Positions 42,464 to 50,257 of a stretch of 64,000 nucleotides of DNA are shown one piece after another (position 1 is the first letter of the stretch; each line of letters starts with the position of its first letter). Location: the NCBI GenBank assembly GCA_035411585.1, contig DAONTI010000002.1, forward strand, positions 124,001 to 188,000. Direction: 5' to 3'. A program made the position numbers and the translations under genes. The notes under the pieces are model-generated. The model ran no database searches. It was given only the letters and a program-made list of their open reading frames with translations, and was not told where the DNA came from. Origin of the DNA: MWDV01 sp002070715. GTDB taxonomy: Bacteria > Verrucomicrobiota > Verrucomicrobiia > Limisphaerales > MWDV01.

Positions 42464-43831
42464 ATGATGAGAAAATCGGGATTGCTGTCCGCAATGTTGA
42501 TCGCCGCCGCCAGCTTCACCGGAAACCTGCACGCCGCCGCCACCGCCGGGTTGCGCCCCATTGGCGTCGCTACGGTGGACATCACGCCAGACGGTCCGAT
42601 CCGCCTCAGTGGTTATGGTTTGCGTAAGACGGAATCCACCGGTGTAGCCCAACGCCTTCATGCCAAGGCGCTGGCCATCGGCAGTGATCGCGAAGGTCCG
42701 GCGGTATTGATCACCGTGGACGCCACGGGCATCCCGCTTACGCTCCGCGATGAGGTGGTGCGCCGGTTGCAGGCGAAACAGAAGATTCACTCGGATCGAG
42801 TGGCGATCTGCGTTACGCACACACATTGCGGTCCTCAGTTACGCGGATATCTGGACTTGCTGTTTGGCGAGCCGATTCCGCCGGAACACCAGGCGCGTAT
42901 TGACCGCTACACCCTGGCGTTGACGGATGCCTTGGAACGCGTGGCGCTGGCCGCGCTCCGGGACCGGCGCCCGCGCCGCCTGGCGCATGGCAAAACCACC
43001 GCGACTTTTGCTGGGAACCGCCGGATTCAGGGCGGGCCGGTGGATCATGATGTGCCGGTGCTGGCGGTCACCGAAAAGAACGGGGCGTTGCGCGCGGTGT
43101 TTACCAATTACGGGTGTCATTGCACAACGCTCGGGGCGGATTTCTACGAGGTGTGCGGCGATTGGGCGGGTTACGCGCAGGAATATCTCGAAAAAGATCA
43201 CCCGGGCGCGACGGTGCTGATCGCCATTGGTTGCGCCGGCGACGTTAATCCCTATCCCCGAACGGGACTGGACTTCGCGCGCCAACACGGACACCACTTG
43301 GCCACCGCGATCAACGGATTGCTGGCGACCCCCCTCGCGCCCGTGCGGGGCCCGCTCGAGTTCCGCACCCGCCACGTGGAATTGCCCTTCGACACGCTGC
43401 CCACGCGGACCGAATGGAAGACGCGAGCGCGTGAAGAAACGCCCGCCGGGTATCACGCGCGGGTGAATCTGGCCCGCCTGGAACGCGGCGAATCTTTACG
43501 CACGAAACTGGATTACACCGTGCAAAGCTGGGTGTTTGGCGATGATCTGGCCCTGGTCTTTCTGCCCGGCGAGGCGGTGGCCGATTACGCCTTGCGCTTC
43601 AAACGCGAGTTCGACTCCGCCCGGTTTTGTGTGACGGCTTACGCCAATGACGTGCCCTGCTACATTCCCTCCGAACGCGTGCTCGCGATGGGCGGGTATG
43701 AAGGCAGCCTGGCGATGATCTATTATGATCAACCGACGAAATTCGCGCCGGGCTTGGAGGCGATCATCGTGAATGCCGTGCATGAAATCGTCCCGGCCAG
43801 CTTTCGGGCGAAGTCAGTTCCCCAACCCTGA
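42464..43831 (+). CDS. neutral/alkaline ceramidase-like hydrolase
   Basis: This 455-residue protein has a signal peptide (MMRKSGLLSAMLIAAASFTGNLHAAA). It resembles the N-terminal domain of neutral/alkaline non-lysosomal ceramidases: VATVDITPDGPIRLSGYG at the start, AVLITVDATGIP, VAICVTHTHCGPQL (zinc-site HxHxxP-like region), NYGCHCTTLG and IGCAGDVNPYPR. The family is common in Planctomycetes and Verrucomicrobia and includes many members without tested ceramidase activity. Amide hydrolysis of a lipid is therefore only inferred. ATG 42464 begins the signal peptide. Confidence 0.8.
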   Translation: MMRKSGLLSAMLIAAASFTGNLHAAATAGLRPIGVATVDITPDGPIRLSGYGLRKTESTGVAQRLHAKALAIGSDREGPAVLITVDATGIPLTLRDEVVRRLQAKQKIHSDRVAICVTHTHCGPQLRGYLDLLFGEPIPPEHQARIDRYTLALTDALERVALAALRDRRPRRLAHGKTTATFAGNRRIQGGPVDHDVPVLAVTEKNGALRAVFTNYGCHCTTLGADFYEVCGDWAGYAQEYLEKDHPGATVLIAIGCAGDVNPYPRTGLDFARQHGHHLATAINGLLATPLAPVRGPLEFRTRHVELPFDTLPTRTEWKTRAREETPAGYHARVNLARLERGESLRTKLDYTVQSWVFGDDLALVFLPGEAVADYALRFKREFDSARFCVTAYANDVPCYIPSERVLAMGGYEGSLAMIYYDQPTKFAPGLEAIIVNAVHEIVPASFRAKSVPQP

Positions 43832-43866
43832 AGCAGTCACGCCTTCTGCATCCGCCGTTTACCCGT

Positions 43867-45444
43867 GTGAGTCATTCCCCTCAGCTACCCACCGACGACA
43901 CCACCCTGCACGACGTCAAGCAGTTGGGCATGTGGTCCGCCATTGGGAGCTTGGGCTACATCTTCTGGGTGGTGGGCGGGATGGAGATGGTGGAGCGGCT
44001 GGCCTATTACGGGGTGCGGGCGGTAGCCACGATTTACGCCACCCGTCCGACGTCCGAAGGGGGGCTTGGCGTGACCATGGCGACCTTTGGTTGGTTATTG
44101 TTGTGCTGGAATCTGGCGCAATCGGTCATCCCCGTTTTCACCGGCGGCTTGTCGGATCGTTACGGCTACAAGCAGACGATTTTTCTGTCCACCGCGATCA
44201 AGGTGTCCGGCTATTTGTGGATGGCTTGGTTTCACTCGTATGGAGGTTTTTTTGTTGGGTGCATGTTGCTCGCCGTGGGCACCGCGATTTTCAAACCGGG
44301 CATTCAGGGCACGCTCATCAAAGCAACCAACCGCCGGAACAGTTCCATGGCGTGGGGCATTTTTTATCAGACGGTCAACATCGGCGGCTGGATCGGGCCG
44401 CTCATCGCGCTGCACATGCGGTCGCGCATCGGTTGGACCTACGTTTTCTATACCAACGCGGCGTTTATTTGCCTGAACTTTTTATGGTTGCTGACCTACC
44501 GCGAACCGGGACGCGCGGAGCGCGTGGCCCGGCAACAACGCTGGCGCACCGGCGCCGAACGTCCGCCCAGCCTGGCGCGCGAAGCCTGGCATGAATTGCG
44601 CAAACCCCACCTGGCGCTTTATCTCCTCATCTTCTCGGTGTGGTGGTTCATGTTTCCCATGTTGTGGGACGTGCTGCCGAAATACATCGAGGACTGGGTG
44701 GACACGACGGTCATCGTGCGGGCGTTGTTCGGGCCGGAAGGAACGACCAATCCGGTCTTCCAATTTCTCCTGGGGATGGATGCCGCCGGGCTGTCCATTC
44801 AACCGGAAGGCATCGTGAACCTCAACGCCGGCATGATCATGTTGACCTGCTTTTTGTTTGCGGCGATAAGCGCCAAAATGCGCGCGACGACCAGTCTGGT
44901 GGTGGGCACGGTATTGATCATTGGCGCGCTGGTCAGCTTTGGCTGGAGCTGCGGGGCGTGGGTGGCGGTCGTTGCCATGGTGATGTTCAGCGCGGGCGAA
45001 ATGCTGGCCAGCCCGAAGTTCAGCGAGTTCCTCGGCAACATTGCGCCTTCGGACAAGAAGGCGATGTGGATCGGGTATTCGCAGGCGCCCATTCTGCTGG
45101 GCTGGACCTTGGAAGGCAAACTCGGGCCGCAGCTCTATCATTTCTTTTCGTCCAAGGACGAATTTGCGCGGCAGATGTTGATGCAGCATGGTTTTTCCGC
45201 GGAATCCGTGAGTGAGTTGTCCCTGCCGATTGGGGAGGCATTTCAAAAACTGGTCGAAGTCACCGGCCAGACTCCAGCCGTCTTGACCCAGACGCTCTAT
45301 GAAAGCCACGCGGTTGGTTTGACTTGGTTTGTCTTTGCCGGCGTGGGTGTGGTGTCCGCCGTGATGATCCACCTGTATGGCCGGTGGATACGAACCTTGG
45401 CAGATCAGAAACCCAATTCGCCGGCCCCGGCGGAGCCGGCTTGA
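43867..45444 (+). CDS. POT-family peptide transporter
   Basis: This 525-residue inner-membrane protein with about 12-14 helices belongs to the proton-coupled oligopeptide transporter branch of the MFS. The ExxERxxYYG signature appears as GGMEMVERLAYYGVRA (~47), and the PTR2 motif as FYQTVNIGGWIGPLIAL (~170). GGLSDRYGYKQTI is the MFS loop 2-3 motif. A proton-driven uptake of di- or tripeptides is the usual role, but bacterial relatives with other substrates exist. The start is GTG 43867; an ATG at 43930 would cut off the cytoplasmic N-terminus. Confidence 0.88.
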   Translation: MSHSPQLPTDDTTLHDVKQLGMWSAIGSLGYIFWVVGGMEMVERLAYYGVRAVATIYATRPTSEGGLGVTMATFGWLLLCWNLAQSVIPVFTGGLSDRYGYKQTIFLSTAIKVSGYLWMAWFHSYGGFFVGCMLLAVGTAIFKPGIQGTLIKATNRRNSSMAWGIFYQTVNIGGWIGPLIALHMRSRIGWTYVFYTNAAFICLNFLWLLTYREPGRAERVARQQRWRTGAERPPSLAREAWHELRKPHLALYLLIFSVWWFMFPMLWDVLPKYIEDWVDTTVIVRALFGPEGTTNPVFQFLLGMDAAGLSIQPEGIVNLNAGMIMLTCFLFAAISAKMRATTSLVVGTVLIIGALVSFGWSCGAWVAVVAMVMFSAGEMLASPKFSEFLGNIAPSDKKAMWIGYSQAPILLGWTLEGKLGPQLYHFFSSKDEFARQMLMQHGFSAESVSELSLPIGEAFQKLVEVTGQTPAVLTQTLYESHAVGLTWFVFAGVGVVSAVMIHLYGRWIRTLADQKPNSPAPAEPA

Positions 45445-45746
45445 GGGCGCAATTTGAAGCCCGTTTGTTTGGGCCAGCAATACTTGGCCTGAATCATGCA
45501 TGGCTTCAATCAAAGATACGGATTCGGTGACCGGTGGTGTTGAATCATTGCCCCGGCCCGCAGATTCCCTCGACGAAGGTTTTGTTGACGAGGGCCGCCG
45601 CGCCGGCTCCGTGTCTGGAGATGGGGCGCCCGGGGATGAAGCGGGACACTTTTGGCAGGGCGAGGCCGGTCGGGGGCGGAGCAATCGAGGATGAAAAGTG
45701 TCGGGGAACGGGGCTGGTGGTGGGGCGTTAAAGTCGGTGTTTGAGC
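45445..45746. other. intergenic region before the hybrid kinase
   Basis: About 300 bases separate the transporter from the kinase gene. Short open frames on both strands show no recognisable protein and no ribosome site. I see no tRNA, terminator or repeat here. Confidence 0.4.
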
Positions 45747-48700
45747 ATGGCCAACAAACTGAAAATTTTGCATCTCGAAGACGAACCGGATTACGCGGAG
45801 CTGGTTCGCACCATGCTGGCGAATGAAGGGTTGGAAGCGAACGTGGTTTGGGTGCACGACCGGACCGGGTTCGTCTCCGCGTTGGCGACGCAGGAGTTTG
45901 ACCTCATCCTCAGCGACTTCAATTTGCCGGCCTTCAATGGTTTGGAGGCGTTGAAGCTTGTGCAGGCCAAAAATCCGGACACCCCGTTCATTCTCATCTC
46001 GGGCACCATCGGAGAGGAAGCGGCCATCGCCAGCCTCAAGGCGGGGGCGACCGATTATGTCCTCAAGCAATGGTCCGACCGGCTGATTCCCGCCGTGCGG
46101 CGGGCGGCCCGGGAGGCGGTTGAGCGGCGCGCCCGGTTGCGGACCGAGCGGGAAATGCAGCAGCAGGAGAGTTATTATCGCGCTCTGACGGAAAACATTC
46201 AGGACGCGTTGATGATTCTCAATCGGGACGGCACCATTCGGTTTTGCAGTCCCTCGTTGGTCCGCGTGCTGGGGTACCGCCCCGGCGCATTGCGGGAGCG
46301 CGCCATCTTTGATCTGGTCCATCCCGAGGATGTGCCGTCCGCCCGGCGGGTTTTTGAATATGGATTGGCAAACCCCGGGAAAGCCGTGACGGTGGAACTT
46401 CGGCACCGGCACAAAGACGGGCATTGGCGGCACTTGGAATGCGTGGGGCAAAATTTGCTGGAGGATGTGGATATTGAGGGGGTGCTGATTACTTCGCGGG
46501 ATGTCACCGAGCGGAAAGAAGCGGAATTGCAATCGCGGGTGTTGGCGCGTTTGGGCCGCCGGCTGAGCGCGGCCATTGCCCAGCGCGAGGCGGCCATCGT
46601 CATTGCCGAGGTGGCGGAGGAATTGTTCGGCTGGGATGCCTTCGGACTGGATTTGTGGGAGGAGACGTCCGGCCTGCTGACGCCGGTGCTGGCTTACGAC
46701 GAAAGAGGAGGCCAACGCCACGAGATTTCGACTCCCAATTCCAGCACCCGGGCGCGGGCGCTGGCGCGGCGGGTGGCCGAGCGCGGCGCCGAGTTGATTT
46801 TCCGGGAACATCCCATTTCGCCGTCTCAAAATACGCTCTTTATCGGCGACCGGGCGCGCCCGTCCGCCTCCCAGATGGCGGTGCCGATCCGCAATCTCCA
46901 AAAGATGATTGGCGTGTTGACGATTCAGCGCTACTCGTCCATGGCGTACAATCGGAGCCAGCTCGCGTTGCTCCAGGCTCTGGCCGATCACTGCGGTACC
47001 ACCGTGGAGCGGATTCGCGCCGGCGAGGCCCTGCGCGAAACGGAGCGCCGGTTCAGCGGGTTGTTCGAGAATTCCCCCGATGCCATTTTCGTGGAAAATC
47101 TCCGCGGACGGGTGTTGGATGTCAACAGTGCGGGGTGCCGGTTGCAGGGGCTGACGCGCGAGGAATTGATCGGCGCGGAAATGACGGATCTGGTGGCGCC
47201 GGAGGAACGCGCGTCCATGCGGACCGGTTTTCAACGGTTGGTCAGCGGCGAAGGACAGCAATTGGAAAGCGTCAGCCTGGCCGCCGACGGCCGGCGCACG
47301 CCCGTAGAGATTCGCGCCAGTCGCATCGAATACGCCGGTCAGCCGGCGTTGCTCTTGCATGTGCGGGATGTGTCGGAACGCAAGCGCGCCGAATCCGCCT
47401 TGCGCAGTTCGGAAATGCTCTTTTTCTCGGTTTGGGAAAATTCGGTGGATGGCATGCGGCTGACCGATGGGGAGGGCAATATCGTGGCCGTCAACGAGGC
47501 GTTTTGCAAACTCATGGGACTGCGGCGCGATCAGTTGGAAGGGCAGCCTTACACCGTCGCCTACGCCGAGAGCCAGGATCATGAACGGTTGTTGCGGAAA
47601 TACCGGGAACGGTTCCGCGACCGGGTCATTGAGCGGCAGATCCAGCGCCGGTTGACCTTGTGGAACGGCGCGGTGGTCGAACTCGAGGATACCAACTCCT
47701 TCGTGGAATTGCCCGGCCGTCCCCCTTTGTTGTTGGGGCTGTTCCGCGATCTAACCGTGCAGAAGCGATTGGAAGAGCAACTGCGCCAGTCGCAGAAGAT
47801 GGAGGCCATTGGCCAGTTAGCGGGCGGCGTAGCGCATGATTTCAACAACATCCTCACGGTCATTCAAGGACACATCGCGTTGTTGCAACAGCCGGCGCGG
47901 GTGTTGCCAGCGTCTGCGGATCGTTCGGTGCAACAGATCGGCCAGGCGGCGGAGCGCGCCGCCCATTTGACCCGGCAATTGCTCAGCTTCAGCCGTCGCC
48001 AAGTCCTGCAGCCGCGCCATCTCGATCTCAATGAATTGGTTGCCAATCTGACCAAGATGCTGGGCCGCCTCCTCGGGGAGAATATCACGCTGCAACTTCA
48101 ATACCGGCCCCAGCCCAGTTGGGTTTTTGCCGACGCTGCTCTGATTGAACAGGTGGTGGTCAATCTGGCGGTGAACGCCCGCGATGCCATGCCGCAAGGC
48201 GGACAACTCACTCTGCGCGTCTCGGTGACGGATGTGGACGCCGTGCATGTTGCGGAGTATCCGGAGGCGCGGGAGGGCTGCTTTGTTTGCCTGACCGTGT
48301 CGGATACCGGCGTGGGCGTTCCGCCCGAGGGTTTACGGCGGATTTTCGAGCCGTTTTATACGACGAAAGAAGTGGGGAAAGGCACCGGCCTCGGTCTGGC
48401 CACCGCGTATGGGAACATCCAGCAGCATGAGGGCTGGATTGAAGTGGAAAGCGAACCGAACCGGGGCACGACCTTCCGGGTTTATTTACCACATCAAAGT
48501 GAGGTGGCGACGCCGATGGAAGAGGAAACCCCGGAACCGGCCATTCGGGGCGGCACCGAAGGTATTCTCATCGTTGAGGATGAGAATGCCGTCCGCGATT
48601 TGTTAAGCGCCATCCTTGGCTGTTACGGGTATCAGGTGTTTCCCGCCGCCTCCGGTCCCGAGGCGCTCGAAGTCTGGGCGAAACACCAGGAGGCGATAGC

Positions 48701-48962
48701 CCTGGTCTTGACCGACTTGGTCATGCCGGACCGCATGAGCGGGCGGGAACTGGCGGAGCGTTTGTGGCAGGACCGGCCCGGGCTGAAAGTCGTTTTCACC
48801 AGCGGATACGGGGCGGAGGTGGTGGGCCGGGAACTCGTTCTCCAAGCCGGTTTGAATTTCATCCAAAAACCGTATCATCCGAACAAACTGGTTCAGACTT
48901 TGCGCGAAGTGTTGGATCAACCAGCCCCGGATGGCAAACGGTCGGAGCCAAAGCCGTCCTGA
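45747..48962 (+). CDS. hybrid sensor histidine kinase, REC-PAS-GAF-PAS-PAS-HisKA-HATPase-REC
   Basis: This 1071-residue protein has receiver domains at both ends. The N-terminal REC (about 5-125) has the phospho-acceptor Asp in LILSDFNLPAFNG (~58). A PAS (~140-255), a GAF (~275-420) and two more PAS domains (~425-545, ~550-670) follow. HisKA has its His in GGVAHDFNNIL (~694), HATPase has NARDAMPQGG and FEPFYTTKEVGKGTGLGLA, and the C-terminal REC has LVLTDLVMPD (~988). There is no transmembrane segment, so it is cytosolic. The HDFNN type of phosphoacceptor is usual for blh-type hybrids. The N-terminal REC suggests input from another kinase. The signal and output are unknown. Confidence 0.93.
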   Translation: MANKLKILHLEDEPDYAELVRTMLANEGLEANVVWVHDRTGFVSALATQEFDLILSDFNLPAFNGLEALKLVQAKNPDTPFILISGTIGEEAAIASLKAGATDYVLKQWSDRLIPAVRRAAREAVERRARLRTEREMQQQESYYRALTENIQDALMILNRDGTIRFCSPSLVRVLGYRPGALRERAIFDLVHPEDVPSARRVFEYGLANPGKAVTVELRHRHKDGHWRHLECVGQNLLEDVDIEGVLITSRDVTERKEAELQSRVLARLGRRLSAAIAQREAAIVIAEVAEELFGWDAFGLDLWEETSGLLTPVLAYDERGGQRHEISTPNSSTRARALARRVAERGAELIFREHPISPSQNTLFIGDRARPSASQMAVPIRNLQKMIGVLTIQRYSSMAYNRSQLALLQALADHCGTTVERIRAGEALRETERRFSGLFENSPDAIFVENLRGRVLDVNSAGCRLQGLTREELIGAEMTDLVAPEERASMRTGFQRLVSGEGQQLESVSLAADGRRTPVEIRASRIEYAGQPALLLHVRDVSERKRAESALRSSEMLFFSVWENSVDGMRLTDGEGNIVAVNEAFCKLMGLRRDQLEGQPYTVAYAESQDHERLLRKYRERFRDRVIERQIQRRLTLWNGAVVELEDTNSFVELPGRPPLLLGLFRDLTVQKRLEEQLRQSQKMEAIGQLAGGVAHDFNNILTVIQGHIALLQQPARVLPASADRSVQQIGQAAERAAHLTRQLLSFSRRQVLQPRHLDLNELVANLTKMLGRLLGENITLQLQYRPQPSWVFADAALIEQVVVNLAVNARDAMPQGGQLTLRVSVTDVDAVHVAEYPEAREGCFVCLTVSDTGVGVPPEGLRRIFEPFYTTKEVGKGTGLGLATAYGNIQQHEGWIEVESEPNRGTTFRVYLPHQSEVATPMEEETPEPAIRGGTEGILIVEDENAVRDLLSAILGCYGYQVFPAASGPEALEVWAKHQEAIALVLTDLVMPDRMSGRELAERLWQDRPGLKVVFTSGYGAEVVGRELVLQAGLNFIQKPYHPNKLVQTLREVLDQPAPDGKRSEPKPS

Positions 48963-49154
48963 AATCCGTCCGCGTTGCGGTGGAATGGATCCTTCTCGGG
49001 GAACGACCGCAGGATTGCACTGCGGGAAGCCGACTAGTTCACGACACCGCATGTGAGTTGTACCCGTTGAGATGCCGCTGAATGCGGGCAGGGTCGTTCC
49101 GGCGCTTGCGCATTGATTTTCCGTCCATCATCTTTCCCCCAAAATACGTTTGTC

Positions 49155-50147
49155 ATGAAAGCCGCTTACATCACTCGCACCGGTCCGCCCGAGGTCATTG
49201 TTTATGGCGATCTGCCCGCGCCGAAACCGGGGCCCGCGCAATGTCTCGTCAAAGTTGCCGCCGTGGCTGTCAATCCGATTGACACCTACGTGCGGGGCGG
49301 GATGGTGCCGGCGCAACTTAATTTCCCCCATATTCTCGGATGCGACCTCGCTGGAGAGGTGATCGAAGCCGGCCCGGAAGTGAAGCGGTTTCGGCCCGGA
49401 GACCGGGTGTGGGCCTCGAATCAAGGGCTGTTTGGCCGGGCCGGGTCCTTTGCGGAATTTGCCGCCGTGGACGAGGACTGGCTGTATCCCATCCCCGATG
49501 GGGTGAAAGATGAAGCGGCGGTGGCCCTCTCGCTCGTGGGCATTACCGCGCATCTCGGTTTGTTCCGGGACGCGCGGCTGCAAGCCGGTGAAGTCTTGTT
49601 TGTCAACGGCGGCACTGGCGGCGTCGGTTCGGCGGTGGTGCAAATGGGCAAGCTCACCGGGGCGCGTGTCATCACCACCGCCGGGAGTGCGGCCAAAGTA
49701 GAAGCGTGCCGCGACCTCGGCGCGGACTTGGCCATCAATTACCGGACGATTGATGTGGCGGACGCCGTTCGGACCTTTGCCCCTGACGGCGTGAACGTCT
49801 GGTTTGAGACGTTGCGCGAGCCGGATTTCGAGCGGACCATTCCGCTGCTGTCCCTTCGCGGACGGATGGTGGTCATGGCGGGGCGCGAAGCCCGTCCGCA
49901 GTTACCGGTCGGACCGTTCTACGTGAAAGATTGTTCCCTGCACGGCTTTGCCATGTTCAACGCCCCGGCGGTGCAACAGCGGAGCGCGGCGAACGACATC
50001 AACCGCTGGCTGGCGGCGGGACAGTTGCGGGCGCGGATTGATCGCGTGCTGCCGCTGGCGGAAACGGCGCAGGCGCATCGGTTGCAGGAGGAAAGCACGC
50101 TGCATAAATCGGGAGCGCTCGCCGGCAAGATTGTGCTGCGACCCTGA
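49155..50147 (+). CDS. zinc-independent quinone oxidoreductase (MDR family)
   Basis: This 330-residue medium-chain dehydrogenase/reductase starts at ATG 49155 (MKAAYITRTGPPEVI). It has AAVAVNPIDTYVRGG, ILGCDLAGEVIEAG, FVNGGTGGVGSAVVQMGKLTGARVI for NADPH binding and VNVWFETLREPDF. The catalytic zinc Cys/His of true alcohol dehydrogenases is absent, as in quinone oxidoreductases (QOR). It reduces quinones or enones with NADPH; the physiological substrate is unknown. It stands alone, upstream of glnD. Confidence 0.9.
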   Translation: MKAAYITRTGPPEVIVYGDLPAPKPGPAQCLVKVAAVAVNPIDTYVRGGMVPAQLNFPHILGCDLAGEVIEAGPEVKRFRPGDRVWASNQGLFGRAGSFAEFAAVDEDWLYPIPDGVKDEAAVALSLVGITAHLGLFRDARLQAGEVLFVNGGTGGVGSAVVQMGKLTGARVITTAGSAAKVEACRDLGADLAINYRTIDVADAVRTFAPDGVNVWFETLREPDFERTIPLLSLRGRMVVMAGREARPQLPVGPFYVKDCSLHGFAMFNAPAVQQRSAANDINRWLAAGQLRARIDRVLPLAETAQAHRLQEESTLHKSGALAGKIVLRP

Positions 50148-50221
50148 ACCGCTCAGCAGGATTCGACTGCGGACATTCGTGGCCTCTCCGGCGTCCGCCT
50201 CCCTTGCGCCGGACAGTTTTT

Positions 50222-50238
50222 GCCCGCACAGTGCGGGC
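50222..50238. promoter_or_regulatory. 17-bp perfect palindrome before glnD
   Basis: gcccgcac and gtgcgggc flank a single a (17 bases), about 20 bases upstream of the glnD ATG. It follows TTTTT at 50217-50221. It could be an operator; the 1-base centre makes an RNA hairpin unlikely. Confidence 0.3.
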
Positions 50239-50257
50239 GGATCGAACGGTTCGGAAG

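Noticed and set aside
45510..47582. 690-codon antisense frame opposite the hybrid kinase
   Set aside because: The plus-strand frame encodes clear REC, PAS, GAF and kinase domains; the antisense product has no recognisable motif.
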